64,000 nucleotides of DNA from Paragordius varius (GCA_964247055.1 OZ176051.1:1302001-1366000), one strand, 5' to 3'. Numbered from the stretch's first letter, positions 36,576 through 49,853 are shown. Numbers and translations are program-made. Notes: generated from the letters alone by a model not told the origin.

Positions 36576-36841
36576 ATGGAAACAGGTAATAATGAAAAGG
36601 GGAATGAACAAAAAGGTCCTCCAGTCTTACCTCCCCCATATAAGGAAGAAATTGAACGTCAAGCTCCAAAGTTGGAAAGCAATAATGGAGCCATCATATA
36701 TCCAAATACTACCCAATTAATAACGCAAAATCAAACATCGGCTGCCTTTCAGAACGGTTTTTTAAAATAAAATAATAATTTTTTGCAGGATACCATCATG
36801 GCATTCCTCAACCCGTTTTTTATCCGTCACATCCACCTGTG
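36576..36841 (+). CDS. Gene B4, PPPY-containing N-terminal fragment, two exons
   Basis: Exon 1 36576-36756 (METGNNEKGNEQKGPPVLPP start) and exon 2 36789-36841 (YHHGIPQPVFYPSHPPV), joined in frame through AACG/GATACC with acceptor TTTTTTGCAG. Donor GTTAGT is intact but leads into a TE-3 remnant. About 78 residues visible, all low-complexity and proline-rich; no folded domain. Confidence 0.6.
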
Positions 36842-36913
36842 GTTAGTTATTTCATAATATTTTAAAAATATATATGTACTTTAAAAATGTCTTTAGGAGT
36901 TTTTGATTACATT

Positions 36914-37630
36914 GGACAACAAATTCTTATGCCACTCGAGTTTTTTGCATTTGATATTTACTATCATTTTAACAGTAAATCTGAAATAAAAATTATAACT
37001 CCATGTATTTTTAATTTTTTTTCCTCTTTATCAAAATTTTACTAAAAAATGTTTTTCTTTGAAAGTATACAAGTGCCTATTTGTAATATATCATTCGAAA
37101 TAGTAATAAAAGCTCTATAAAATGCATACTAATATGTATTACATCGACAGTTAATATTGGACACAGAGAGCGACAAACGCGCAAAGCGAGAGCATTTTTT
37201 TAATTAATAGGATGAAAATAGCTCAAACTTTGTCTAGATGGTGATGAATGTTCAAAAAAGATAACACAAGAAAGTTTATTTGATTAAATATTTTTTTATT
37301 GCTTTTATGTCACTCAAAACAGCTATTTTTGAGTTTTTTGTTTTTTTAAATTACCATCTCATCAATAATAATTTATTTACTTTACGAGGCTGATAATTTC
37401 TAAATTTTAAAGATAAAAACAAAGTTTAAGGTATTTTTGATTTTTTATTGCCATTAAATAAATTTACAGTTATAACTATGCATTTTAGTATCCACTAGGT
37501 AAAATATTTATGATAATAATATTTTTTAAAAAAAGGCAAACCAAAAGCTTTTCCAAACATTTTTTTTAAATAAAAAACCCTAATAATTATATTAAAATAC
37601 TTTATATGATTTTTAAATTAGTTTTCTATG
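36914..37630. mobile_element. TE-3 remnant after B4
   Basis: Same truncated form as after B2, with the GGACAACAAATTC end and the break near AAATTAGTTTTCTATG. Carries GCGACAAACGCGCAAAG. Confidence 0.73.
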
Positions 37631-38042
37631 ATTTTGATATATATACACCTCAGAATTTTAGTACAAAGCGTTTGCTTAAGTGGTAAATTTTGTAAAAAAC
37701 ACATATTTGCTTTATCTTAAAGCCTTGGTTCCTGTGGTGATGATTAATAACCATTTTTAAAAAAACGAACATACTAAAACTAAGTTTTGTTAGTGGCTCT
37801 GATTAAACCGCGGTCATAAAAATTTAACAATCCATGTAAAACCATAAATTTTCTGGTTTTTATGGTGAGCGCTTTTTTAAAATGGAATGTTTTCTAAAAA
37901 AATTTCCGAAACTTTGATTGAAACAGACCCAAATCTAAATTATAATTTATCCAAATAAATGACATCATAATTAAATATTTTGTATTCTTTTCATATAAGT
38001 TTAAATTTTAGATATATATGGCTTTGTCATTTAATTCATGAG

Positions 38043-38184
38043 TCGAAGGCTATGAACAAATCACTTATGATTTTATCGAATAGAACAGGATGGCATTACA
38101 TTTTTTGATTATGGCAATGATTGTATTATAATTCAAAATATCAATAATCAATATATTAACATGCGAAAAGTGGCTAAAACGAAT
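38043..38184 (+). pseudogene. Decayed exon upstream of A5
   Basis: Homolog of 17818-17960 with an extra base after DFI, causing a frameshift, and changes in the HKEI region. Confidence 0.4.
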
Positions 38185-38775
38185 GTTTTTTTATAAATAT
38201 TTTTAACGTAATCTACACAGATTGATAAACTTTGCTATTGCTAAATTAGTAAGTTTTTTTACCCATAATTAAGGGATTTTTGACCTTCCAGATTTAATAA
38301 TATATCAACGGAATGGCGCATATATAAATGAAATGTAAGACTATAACTAAAAACCTATATGCTTTTTTGGTGAATTATATAAAAATATTGTAAAAGCTTA
38401 TAGATAAATAAGACAAATGGCGTTACTAGAGGTAAATTGTTAATAAAATACATTTATATTTGACATGCAACAATTAATACATAATTTTTTGACGTCTTGC
38501 GAGAGTTTTCGACAATTATACAACCGTGTATCTATGCATATTTTAATAATTTAATTCCCATGATATAACCCAAGAGACATCCATGAATTTGTATTAATAT
38601 GATTAAAAACGAGAGTCGCCAAAATATAATTTCATTTATTCGGTAAAGATGTTTGATCAACACTATTAATCACGCATCGGAAATAATATATATGTTAGTT
38701 TTTAATTTTCGCTATTAAATTTTTTAGGTTAATCAAATTGAAGATATTTATAAATTACGCCCAGATATTTATATA

Positions 38776-39062
38776 TACCATTTACAATTCAAATTTACCC
38801 TTAAACAATTTAAATTGATCCTTAAACAATTCAAATTCATCCTCAAATAAATTATATGTTTTGTAAGATTATAATTTACCTTATATTTTTATATTTGTTA
38901 AAAAAATGAAATTATGTATAAAATTTACCTTATATTAATATTAAATAATAAACTATGCCGCAAAGATATATTTCATATTAATAAATTATATTAGTTTGAA
39001 AGCACATTTATTTTTAGGGTGAATTTAAATTGTTCAAAGGTGAATTTGAAATGTAAATGGTA
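38776..39062. mobile_element. TE-1 copy upstream of A5
   Basis: TACCATTTACAATTC and AATGTAAATGGTA ends; two AAATTCATCCT-type repeats at left. Ends 62 bp before the A5 ATG. Confidence 0.78.
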
Positions 39063-39124
39063 TAATTTTAAAAATTTACTGTTAATATATAATTTGATAA
39101 GAACGTATTTACTATTTTAGAATT

Positions 39125-39679
39125 ATGAGTTTTAACAATTTAACATTGGTCGCGTTAACTTCAATACCGTATTGGTATGGGGTAGGGGAGGTGAAATATT
39201 GTTTTTATGAAAAAATACATTATAAATATTCACTTCAACAATATTATTCATGGCGCCCAGATATTTTGGAATGGGAAAGAATTGTTTTAACCGAAGATCA
39301 GCTGATGAAAAAAATTGAACCCTTTTATAGTCATTATATTTTACATATAAAATATCCAGAAATTAGAGAAATCATATACAGTAATAGTTATAAGGAACAA
39401 GATTATTCAAATGTTGATGGTAATGATAGGAATAAAGTTGCAAACATCATTAAGGAATATGTTGAAAAATACAAAGCCATGCAGAATAATGAATTGAAAA
39501 CTGCTATAAATTCATTGCCAATCAAATTATTTGAACAGTCTACGGATGTAACCACAGAACTTACAAATGTAAATCTTATCGATGATTCGACTGAAATTTC
39601 TTCCAGAAAATTTAACAGTGGGTGGCTTTTTACAGAATGCCATTTCAATAATCCGTTGTATACCATGAATATGCATTAA
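39125..39679 (+). CDS. Gene A5, unknown 184-aa protein
   Basis: Full-length open copy. Differs from A3 at EKIHYKYS, PDILEWER, and SGWLFTECHF, the last changing one of the two tryptophans that other copies keep near the C-terminus. Ends TMNMH with AATAAA after the stop; M5 stop 50 bp away. Function unknown. Confidence 0.72.
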   Translation: MSFNNLTLVALTSIPYWYGVGEVKYCFYEKIHYKYSLQQYYSWRPDILEWERIVLTEDQLMKKIEPFYSHYILHIKYPEIREIIYSNSYKEQDYSNVDGNDRNKVANIIKEYVEKYKAMQNNELKTAINSLPIKLFEQSTDVTTELTNVNLIDDSTEISSRKFNSGWLFTECHFNNPLYTMNMH

Positions 39680-41311
39680 GAAATTTTTTCTGGATTTTTT
39701 AATAAAACAATTACTAATAAATACAACATTTATTTGTTACAAGGGCACGGTCTAGAAACCAAAGGTTTTTGTTTATATCGAGAACATATGCTATCATCAA
39801 TTAAATCTTTTAGCGACGGGTCTTTGACACAAAAAACTGACCGATACTGTAATGTTGGGCTGAAATATAGAGAGGATTCGTTTTTTGAATGGTTCGATTG
39901 AAAAGTTGTATTAGCGTCCTTTGTTGTTTCGCGGCAGAAACAAGGTTGCCAGTATCCTAACCACCAAAAAGGGAGACAAGTAAAATTATTGCATTTTCGG
40001 CGTAAAGAAGCTTTAGGTTTTGGTTGAGGACAAAGTTTATCGCTCACTTTGAGTCCAGATATGGAATTGGCACAAAAATAAGCCTTATTTTGTGTGCCAC
40101 CCCATTTGTTGTTATTAGAATTTTCAAAATTACATTTTTTATTGCATGGACTCCAATCAGTTAATGCCCAGATGTATAATGAGTTGGTGGGATCATTGGA
40201 GTTTAAACTTATGTTTGACTCGACAGATTTGTGATAATAGGTGACAGATATATTGATTGAAACATTTAACTGAGTAATAAGAACATAAACGATCAGATCT
40301 TTTTCGAGTGGACCCACGATAGATATAAATTCTTGCTGACTTTTTTTCAGTTGAAGTATAGTTATAAACTACGGATTTTACAGCTGATGAACTCTTTACC
40401 CTATGCACCCCAAACCAAGTGATTGTTAAATTGCCATTAAGCATATATTCGGCATCCTGTGCATAAGTCAGAGCTAGATAATTAGCATTCTCACTCATTT
40501 CTTGAATGGTTATTTGTGTTGCATCTTTTGGAATGGTTGCTATACTCAAATACGAGCTTGCATTGTTCTCCAAAAATCTATCTGCAACTTGACTCGTGTT
40601 AAGAAAAACATAATTTTCCACTTTTTTACAATTTTTATTGCGTCCATCACAGATGAGACAATTATCTTTCTTAGCTCGGCTCTCGAGTCGTCGATCGCAA
40701 GCTATCGGATGACAACGCCCTTCTATACAAACACCATCTATATATTCAAAACAAACGAATAATTTAAGATACAAAGAAATAATTAATAAGCTTAAAGGGT
40801 TTCCTATTATCTAGCTTTTGCTAATTAAAACTGTCGGAGTTCAAAAAAATCGTTTAGTTTATTTATGCACCGTTTACTCGATTAAAAAATATATTTTTAA
40901 CTAATATTTGTAATATATTTGCAAAATAACTTTTACTTACTGTATTCGATATCACTTTTAATTTCTAGTGGTGTGTGTTCGAAACTAGCACTTCCCATAT
41001 TACACAAAGTCCCGTCTCGTAAACTGTGAGCATAGGAATCGATCATTTCTAAGCTAACATTTTTCGTAATATTTGGATGTGAAATTAAACTTTGCGATTC
41101 ATTTAGTTTTTCCTCGTTTGGCACGGATGACTGATATTCCGATGGAATATTTTTGCAGTTTAAATGACAGGCAGGCGCGCCATACATGATGGTTTGATAG
41201 TCAAAAATCCAAGTTGAATTGCACATTCCTTTAACTTTACATCCATACTCCTGGCATTGGTAATTAGGATTGTATTCTGTTTAAATAAATTTAAATTGAT
41301 TATGAATTATT

Positions 41312-41603
41312 TACAGTAGAAATAAAAATTGGACGGATAAAATGTAAAAATAGAAAGACTTTTTTTCAAAATACAACCATACTTTTTTAAACCTTAATTC
41401 ATCCTATATAAACATTTAATTACAATCGTAAAATAAATAAAATTGATTGTGTTACCAATTTACATTTCTATATTATACTTTATGGTTTAAAACAATGAAT
41501 TCTATTTAAAAAAACAAGATTAAAAAAGTATGGTTGTCTTTCGGAAAAAATATTTTTCTTTATATTTTCACGTTTTGTCCGTATAATTTCAATTTTTACT
41601 GTA
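41312..41603. mobile_element. TE-2 copy in M5 intron 7
   Basis: Nearly complete: TACAGTAGAAATAAAAATT left, AATTTCAATTTTTACTGTA right, TA borders, long arms meeting in the middle. Non-coding. Confidence 0.75.
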
Positions 41604-42124
41604 AAGCTGTTGATATGAAAATGTTTTGCCAGAGTTCCAATAATAATAAAACTTTTGAAAATTATATGTTTTTATACATTTATATATAAGTTGAATTAAG
41701 CACCAAATAAGAAAAATATATATAATATATTTCAATGCCATCAGATACAAGTTTATCGTTGACCTAAAAAAGTATTATCAATATTTTGAGAATTCAGGTT
41801 ATTCCCTTCTTGCAAGGTGCTTAGATGCGTCTCAATAACGACAATTCTTCTATTTAGACTCTAATCTGAACGAAAATTTATTACTTTTAATAGGATTAAC
41901 GTATGGTGCAAAATAAAAATATCTGTTTTTTTAAAATAATATTTAGATAAAAAAATTTAACTTTTATTATTTATTATGTTTGCATATTACCTTCATACTC
42001 ATTTTCTTTCTTACAATCCCTTAAGTTGCAAGTTTTATAGCGGGTTTTTCGACCAACACAAAAGGTCCCATCGTTTGTCGGACTTTATTAATTTATAAGA
42101 TATGATCAAATATAAATTCAAATG

Positions 42125-42409
42125 TACCATTTACAGTTCAAATTCACCCTTGAACAATTCAAATTCACCCTTAAACCATTCAAATTCACTCTCAAACATT
42201 TTAAATTCCCCCTAAAATAAATTATTTGTTTTTAAAGATTAAAATGCCTGTATTTTTTTATATTTTCTAAAAATAGATTTTTATTTTAAATTATAATACT
42301 GGAAAATAATAAAATAAGCCACAAAGATACATTTTATATTGATAATGAGTTATAATTGCCCGAAAACACATAATTCATTTTTAGGGTCAAGGGTGAATTG
42401 TAAATGGTA
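42125..42409. mobile_element. TE-1 copy in M5 intron 6
   Basis: Left arm has four tandem repeats of the AATTCAAATTCACCCTT type, the longest arm in the window; right arm is short (GGGTGAATTGTAAATGGTA). Confidence 0.78.
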
Positions 42410-43339
42410 TATTATAAATTCTGATCATCAAAGGGCATATCAAAAAAATTGATTCTTTATTACATATTGGTTATAAGATATTTTTAATCTAAATATTCCT
42501 TTGTATATTAGATGCCAAAACTACAATACATCTTAACTTGGAAAATATAGTAAAATATAAAAATACCATATTAATCAAATTAGAAAACATAAATGAAAAA
42601 TAAATTATCACGTAAACAATTTATCTTAATTTTCCTAAACCATAAATAAATTACATGGGATTATCACATGCCCGAGTTGATTTGGAAAGACCTATACCGC
42701 AAGATTTACTACACGGAGTCCAAGGGCCCCAATGTCCCCAATTACCTATTTGCTGGAAAGTTTTATCATTAAGTTGTCTGACATTCTGAGTTACTGCAAT
42801 ACATTCCTTGTTATAACACCATTTATTAACTCCACAATAGGTGCCATCTTCAACCATTTTCATTTTACTGATGCATTTACCATTCACTTTACACCAGAGT
42901 GTACCACTGCATATATCCTGTTTTAGTTACCAATCAAAAGTGTAAAATTTTAGGAAAATTTACAAATAATGAACCGGTAATATACTATTCATATTATTTT
43001 ATGTATTGTAAAATATCACCGGTCAGTTTTAACTCATAATCAAAATTATGAATTATATCGCACCGTAAAATTTTTTAGAATACTATAATATATTTAATAT
43101 TAATTAGTGTCTTAGAAATTTCATAATTGTGTTTAAATTAAATTATGTACAAATAAAATATGTATTATTGAGTGTATCTCTAAAATAGGAGTTATCTAAA
43201 CAACAAAATTTAAATTAACAGAAAATAAAATACCACCTTTTGGGACAAAAAAATCAATTATCATAATAATTATGACCTATGAATAAAATTAAATAAAAAT
43301 TGAAATATGTAAGGTTTATATCTGTGGACGAACTTTGAG

Positions 43340-44349
43340 TCTATATATTTATAAAAATGGAAAATGCTGGCTTTGTGATCTGTTTCCGGAAAATAGGTGG
43401 ACCCATTCAAATCCAAATATCGAAATAATTTTTAATGAATGCCCCGACAATAGCTTCGCCTTTTTTTGAATTAGGGCCCCAGTTCGGGTCCACCCCGTGT
43501 AAAAAACGGGTTTTTTTTGAAAACATGTCCACAAAAATCGTGTATTTGAGACAATTTTCCGGAAAACTTGTTGGACTATTCGATTTCAAATATGATTTTT
43601 TTTACTTATTTTCGATTGCGCCGAACATAGTCGACTCACTTTTTTGATTTAGGCCCTCTTTTTACCCGCTTCCCCCGTAAAATGCCACCTTTTCAAAACC
43701 AAAGCCCACAAAAATAATATTTTGATTGTGTTTTTTCGCCCAAAGTATGGGACCGTAAAAATTCAAAAAGGATTCCGGGTATTCCCTGTTAAAAGGCAAA
43801 AAATTTAGTCAAGCGTTTCTTTCATGATAGCTGCTGGGTAGGAAACTACCTGCGAAAAACTGACCCGTCAAATCAAAATAGCGTGCTTTTGGGGCTAAAT
43901 TTCAGAAAACCTCCCAGGCCATATGAGTTTAATAGCTGCTTAAAGAATTACCCGTAAAAAGTCAAAAATTTTAGTCAAGCGGATTTTTCGAATTAGCTGT
44001 TAAATAGGCCCTTTGCTCTCTAAAAAATGCGCTATCATTGAACTATTATTTAGTTTTGAAGTCATTTTTCCATAAACTATTAGGAATGAATCATGATTCC
44101 AGGTATAAAGGCAAAATTACTAACTACATTTTTATATTGGCCTCTGGGTAGGGGGCTACCCGCCTACAACTGCGCCATCATATCGATACAGCATGCCTTT
44201 GGCAAATTTCAGAATATGAGACTATCTGAAACATTTTGAAACATCGTGCCGCATAACATTACTTATAAAATCGAAAATGCCCCCCCCCCCCCCCCCCAGA
44301 AGTCCGAAGGACTTACTCGGGCTGCGTAGCAGCACGAGATTTACGCTAG
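43340..44349. mobile_element. TE-4, non-autonomous Helitron in M5 intron 5
   Basis: 1010 bp. Starts TCTATATATTTATAAAAATG and ends with CTAG followed by T. Eleven bases before the end of CTAG closes a hairpin (CTCGGGCTGCGTAGCAGCAC, then GAG); a second hairpin AGTCCGAAGGACT and a run of C precede it. These are Helitron hallmarks: TC start, 3' hairpin, CTRR end, insertion between A and T without duplication. Units 2 and 4 show the uninterrupted site (GAACTTTGAATATTCATAT). No Rep/helicase frame. Confidence 0.85.
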
Positions 44350-46396
44350 TACTCATATATATATATAAATCAAATTTATATTTTTAGTACGGAAATATTA
44401 ATATATACTTCTATACCGGGACAGTAAGTGGTATTTCGCAGCCCCATGTTCAATTGGCATTGGTGATCTAGGTTGTATTGTGTTCCCAAAAAATCGGTGG
44501 CTATTTTAGCATTCAAAACTGGATCGTACGGTTTAAAGTGTAAAATAGCAAAGTTTCGATAGATGCCTTGAAATATTGAAGGGGTATCTATGGAGTCTAG
44601 GGTTACATTTTTTATGATATGATTTAAATTTTTTTCTTGTCCATCCACAGTTTTCAAATGTTGAATTAAGTGTTGAGACAAATTTTTTTCATAAGCCTCT
44701 GTGTCGATAACTGTCACGTATTGAGTAAATGGTTCAATATATAATAAAACTGATTCTTTTTCTATGATAGTTTTTGGTGGATGGGAGGACATATTTTCGC
44801 TATTTGTTTTTAAACAATCTGCATTTTGTTTTTGAATGAAACCTGTTAACTCTTGGTAACTACAGTTGGACCATATAAGATCGGCCTCCAAACTTTGCGG
44901 TAACTGAGAATCCATAATGTATGGCATTTTTTTGGATTCATTATTTTGCGTTTTTTGAATTCGATTAACATTGTGCCTTAAACAAAATTCCATTGTATCG
45001 TGTTTCATACCTAATCTAACAACAACAATAACAATAACGACAATAGATGGCCAATATATAAACTTTTTCAAAAAAATTAATTGAAGTTAAGACCGATAAA
45101 TGCAAAAACGTTAATTTTGGTTCTCTTGATTATTTTTATGTCATATTTTACAGTAAAACTATTGTTTTAGATAAATTATTTTTTGTTATAAGTATTAAAA
45201 CCGCATGTAATATCAATTTTGAAACCATGAAATAAATCATATGTTTAGGAACACAAAAAATACTTTATTTATATTCATAAAGTGGTTTTCCTAAACAATT
45301 ATGTTAGAAAGATCATCTCAGAGTGATTTAGACTGGGATCCCAGACCGTTTACACACCCTTATATCCTAGGTATGAATTAAAATACAGCTGTTCTTTATA
45401 TTTAAAGTATTTGATTTTCTTAAGCATCTTGTTAATTTTCTTTTGCTCAAAAATATTCCCCCCCAAAATAGTTTTTTCCTATCTCAAGTTTTAATAAAAG
45501 TAAAAAAGGAAAGAAATAATGTACAAATGTCCAATTTCATGAGCAATGGTGAATGCTGTGCTTAGTCCAGTATCTTCTGCAATGACACAACTTCTATTCT
45601 GACATATGGAACCGACTTCGGCCATCCCTAAAGTATTACAAGGCGTGTAATTCTGAGCGCATAAATCTAATCTAGTGCAAATGATTTATTAAACAAACAA
45701 TTTTTAAAATATAATATTTCAGTTTATTTACCTCATTTGTAAAAGTTATAATTGAAAAAATAATTCTATGAAAGAAAATATACTTTGTTAGCATGATGGC
45801 CACGTGATAAGATGGAACCAACTGACTTTCATTGAATAATGTATATTGCCAAGCACAGAAGCTTTTTAAGTAATCATCAGCATTGATTGTCATATTAACC
45901 GATTTAGGCTTAATTATATACAATGTTGAATATATAAATTTTTTATTAAAAAGTCAAAAAATATAAAAATTACGATTGTCTTCAAATGTATCATAGAGTT
46001 CCATTCAATTGTAAAAGGGAATCCGAAACTTGAACGTTTAAATATGGAGTTAACCTTAATGTATAAATAATGTTCATTTCATAAAAATATTAATAAGAAT
46101 AAAAAAGTTAATCAAAATTTGAATGGATTTAAAAAAGTTATCGTTTTTAAAATTTAAAAACTAAAAATTTACCGGAGTATATCTAGATATTGACTTACCG
46201 AATGCATCAAAGTATATATGTAAGATTCAACATCATAGTTTTTGTAATGCAAAACAAAAGATTGATCAGTAAAAACTGTGGCTTTAATTATCATCGCCTC
46301 TAACATTGTGGATGTGATGTGGGACGCAGAATCTTCTGTGATAGAATTAGCGTATACTATATAAAAACAATGCAAACTAAAAAGCAGAAAATGCAT

Positions 46397-46739
46397 TTTT
46401 AAAAACTTTTAACTTAACGTAAAAGATTTTTTTCATACAATAGCATCGCACCAAATGTTATTCAGAATATGCTACATTAACTTAATATTTGCTTTAATTA
46501 TTAATGAAAATATTCAATGGCTCATATTTCCATACTTATGACTATATGAATAGTATATACTCTGTTTATATCTACATTTATACATTGTTGCAAAAGATAA
46601 TTGTTTATATCAAACACAATAACATTAATTTGAGTGTGGGAAATGGAAGTTAGTATGGTATGGTGAGATGTTGACTGTTTTATTGCAAACGCGTAACGCA
46701 GTTTGAGTAAATTTTGCTTGTTTTGTCATAAAATTTGAG
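46397..46739. promoter_or_regulatory. Shared M5/B5 intergenic region, candidate bidirectional promoter
   Basis: 343 bp between divergent starts. The conserved block near B5 reads CGCGTAACGCAGTTTGAG and the GTAAATTTAC palindrome is altered to GTAAATTTTGC. Confidence 0.48.
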
Positions 46740-47012
46740 ATGGAAACAGGTAATAATGAAATGGGGAATGAACAAAAAGGTCCTCCGGTCCTACCTCCCC
46801 CATATAAGGAAGAAATTGAACGTCAAGCTCCAAAGTTGGAAAACAATAATGGAGCTATTATATATCCAAATACTACCCAATTAGCAACGCAAAATCAAAC
46901 ATCGGCTGCCTTTCAGAATGGTTTTTTAAAATAAAATAATTTTTTTTGCTATACAGGAGGATACCATCATGGCATTCCTCAACCCGTTTTTTATCCGCCA
47001 CATCCACCTGTG
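46740..47012 (+). CDS. Gene B5, PPPY-containing N-terminal fragment, two exons
   Basis: Exon 1 46740-46920, exon 2 46957 or 46960-47012. Three extra bases before exon 2 create two acceptors, CTATACAG and GAG, either keeping the frame (one extra Gly if the first is used). Otherwise as B4: METGNNEMGN, PPPY, then YHHGIPQPVFYPPHPPV and a GTTAGT donor leading into a TE-3 remnant. Confidence 0.6.
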
Positions 47013-47082
47013 GTTAGTTTTTTTTATTTTTTAAAAATATATATGTACTTTAAAAATGTCTTTAGGAGTTTTTGATTACATT

Positions 47083-47797
47083 GGACAACAAATTCTTATG
47101 CCACTCGAGTTTTTTGCATTTGATATTTACTATCATTTTAACAGTAAATCTGAAATAAAAATTATAACTCCATGTATTTTTAATTTTTTTTCCTCTTTAT
47201 CAAAATTTTACTAAAAAATGTTTTTCTTTGAAAGTATACAAGTGCCTATTTGTAATATATCATTCGAAAGAGCAATAAAAGCTCTATAAAATGCATACTA
47301 ATATGTATTACATCGACAGTTAATATTGGACACAGAGAGCGACAAACGCGCGAAGCGAGAGCATTTTTTTTAATTAATAGAATGAAAATAGCTCAAACTT
47401 TGTCTGGATGGTGATGAATGTTCAAAAAAGATAACACAAGAAAGTTTATTTGATTAAATATTTTTTTATTTTTATGTCACTCAAAACAGCTATATTTAAG
47501 TTTTTTGTTTTTTTAAATTACCATCTCATCAATAATAATTTATTTTCTTTACAAGGCTGATAATTTCTAAATTTTAAAGAGAAAAACAAAGTTTACGGTA
47601 GTTTTGATTTTTTATTGCCATTAAATAAATTTACAGTTATAACTATGCATTTTAGTATCCACTAGGTAAAATATTTATGATAATAATATTTTTTAAAAAA
47701 AGGCAAACCAAAAGCTTTTTCAAACATTTTTTTTAAACAATAAACCCTAATAATTATATTAAAATAATTTATATGATTTTCAAATTAGTTTTCTGTG
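47083..47797. mobile_element. TE-3 remnant after B5
   Basis: Same truncated form and break as after B2 and B4, with GCGACAAACGCGCGAAGCGA retained. Confidence 0.73.
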
Positions 47798-48213
47798 ATT
47801 TTGATTTATATACACCTCAGAATTTTAGTACAAAGCGTTTGCTTAAGTGGTGAATTTTTGTAAAAAAACACATATTGCTTTATCTTAAAGACTTGGTTCC
47901 TGTGGTGTATGATTAACAACCATTTTTAATAAAATAAACATAAAACTAAGTTTAATTAATGGCTCTGGTTAAACCGCGGTCATAAAAATTTAACAATCCA
48001 TATAAAACCATTTTTCCGGTTTTTATGGTAAAACGAGCGCTTTTTTAAATGCAATTGTTTTCTAAAAAATTTTTTCCAAAACTTTGATTAAAACAGACCC
48101 AAACCTAAATTATAATTTATCCAAATATTGACATCATAATAAAATATTTGTTTTATTCTTTTCATCTTTTAGATTAGATTTCAGATATATGGCTTTGTCA
48201 TTTGATTCATGAG

Positions 48214-48352
48214 TCGAAGGCTATGAACACACTTATGATTTTATCGATAGAACAGGATGGCATAAAGAAATTTTTGCTTATGGCAATGACTGTATTATAA
48301 TTAAAATATCAATAATCAATATATTAACATGCGAAAGGTGGCTAAAACGAAT
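48214..48352 (+). pseudogene. Decayed exon upstream of A6
   Basis: Homolog of 17818-17960 with a three-base loss after VEGYEH and a one-base loss near NDCIII, which shifts the end. Confidence 0.4.
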
Positions 48353-48898
48353 GTATATATATTTTTAACATAATCTACACAGATTGATAAACTTTGCTAT
48401 TGCTAAATTAGTAAATTTTTTTACCCATAATTAAGGCATATTTGACCTTCCAGATTTAAAAATATATCAACGGAATGACGCATATATAAATGAAAGGTAA
48501 GCTATAACCAAAACAAACCTATATGTTTTTGGGAAATTGTATAAAAATATTATAAAAGCTTTTATATAAATAAGACATAATGACGTTACTAGAGGTACTA
48601 ATTGTAAATAAAATACATTTATTTTCGACATGCAACAATTAAAATACATATTATTTTAGCCCCTTGAGATAGTTTTCGACATTTATACATCCGTGTGTCT
48701 ATGCATATTTTAATAATTTAATTCCCATGATATAACCCAAAAGGCATCCATGAATTTGTATTAATATGATTAAAAACGAGAATCGCCATAAATCACACAA
48801 CGGAAATAATATATTTGTTAGTTTTTAATTTTCGCTATTAAATTTTTTAGGTTAATCAAATTGAAGATATTTATAAATTACGCCTAGATATTTATATA

Positions 48899-49194
48899 TA
48901 CCATTTACAATTCAAATTTACCCTTAAATTTAATTTCACCCTTGAACAATCGATATTCACCCTTGAACAATTTAAATTCACCCTCAAATAAATTATATGT
49001 TTTTTAAGATTCAAATTTACCTATATTTTTATATATTTTTAAAAAATAAATATAAATTAAAATAATATGAAAAAATAAAAACTATGCCACAAAGATATAT
49101 TTCATATTAATAACTTATATTAGTTCGAAAACACATAATTTATTTTTAGGGTGAATTTAAATTGTTCAAAGGTGAATTCGAACTGTAAATGGTA
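48899..49194. mobile_element. TE-1 copy upstream of A6
   Basis: TACCATTTACAATTC and GAACTGTAAATGGTA ends, four imperfect arm repeats on the left. Ends 58 bp before the A6 ATG. Confidence 0.78.
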
Positions 49195-49252
49195 TTTTAA
49201 ATTTTACTGTTAATATATAATTTTATAAGAACGTATTTACTATTTTAGAATT

Positions 49253-49806
49253 ATGAGTTTTAACAATTTAACATTGGTCGCGTTGACTTCAATACCGTAT
49301 TGGTATGGGGTAAGGGAGGTGAAATATTGTTTTTATGAAAAAAGACATTACAAATATTCACTTCAACAATATTATTAATGGCGCCCAGATACTTTGGAAT
49401 GGGAAAGAATTGTTTTAACCGAAGATCAGTTGACGAAAAAAATTGAACCCTTTTATAGTCATTATATTTTACATATAAAATATCCAGAAATTAGAGAAAT
49501 CTTATACAATAATAGTTATAAGGAACAAGATTACTCAAATGTTGATGGTAATGATAGGAATAAAGTGCAAACATCATAAAAGAATATGTTGAAAAATACA
49601 AAGCCATGCAGAATAATGAATTGAAAACTGCTATAAATTCATTGCCAATTAAATTATTTGAACAGTCTAAGGATGTAACCACAGAACTTACAAATGTAGA
49701 TCTTATCGATGATTCGACTGAAATTTCTTCCAGAAAATTTGACAGTTGGTGGCTTTTTACAGAATGTTATTTCAATAATCCGTTGTATACCATGAATATG
49801 CATTAA
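49253..49806 (+). pseudogene. Gene A6, broken copy
   Basis: Same start as A3 and same C-terminus, but with a stop at the Ser of YYSWRPD (TCA to TAA, about 49377) and one base lost in NKVANII (AAAGTGCAAAC for AAAGTTGCAAAC, about 49566). The surrounding sequence is nearly identical to intact copies, so the loss is recent. Its partner M6 is open. Confidence 0.82.
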
Positions 49807-49853
49807 GAAATATTTTCTAGATTTTTAATAAAAATTACTAAATACAACATTTA

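Larger units (their letters stand above)
36842..38775. other. B4-A5 intergenic region
   Basis: TE-3 remnant, palindromic block (about 37790-37868), decayed exon (38043-38184) and AT-rich sequence. Same class as unit 2. No intact gene. Confidence 0.65.
28463..39062. repeat. Tandem unit 4
   Basis: Contains open A4, broken M4 and B4. Enlarged by a complete 1.1-kb TE-3 in intron 7; carries TE-5 in intron 5 instead of the Helitron. Confidence 0.93.
39730..46396 (-). pseudogene. Gene M5, ADAMTS-type metalloprotease, one frameshift
   Basis: Exons 5' to 3': 46199-46396, 45974-46054, 45784-45908, 45525-45671, 44409-45015, 42655-42917, 41991-42082, 40941-41276, 39730-40737. Exons 1-8 are open and in phase. 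In exon 9 an A-run (- strand) near 40345 has seven rather than six bases, shifting the frame in the spacer domain, so the two C-terminal TSP1 repeats would be lost. Exon 4 lacks one residue of the NGRSC segment and exon 5 one Ser; both are in-frame losses. The stop codon lies one codon later than in other copies (CPCNK). A protease ending in the spacer is conceivable, so this could be a recent loss or an allele. Confidence 0.85.
47013..48898. other. B5-A6 intergenic region
   Basis: TE-3 remnant (about 47083-47797), palindromic block (about 47960-48030, partly deleted), decayed exon (48214-48352), AT-rich remainder. No intact gene. Confidence 0.65.
39063..49194. repeat. Tandem unit 5
   Basis: Contains open A5, M5 with a single frameshift, B5 and a full-length Helitron in intron 5. 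Confidence 0.93.

Noticed and set aside
38880-38945. Duplicated TTTACCTTATATT inside TE-1 upstream of A5 as a separate repeat
   Set aside because: It is a small slip within the element's AT-rich centre and has no match elsewhere in the window.
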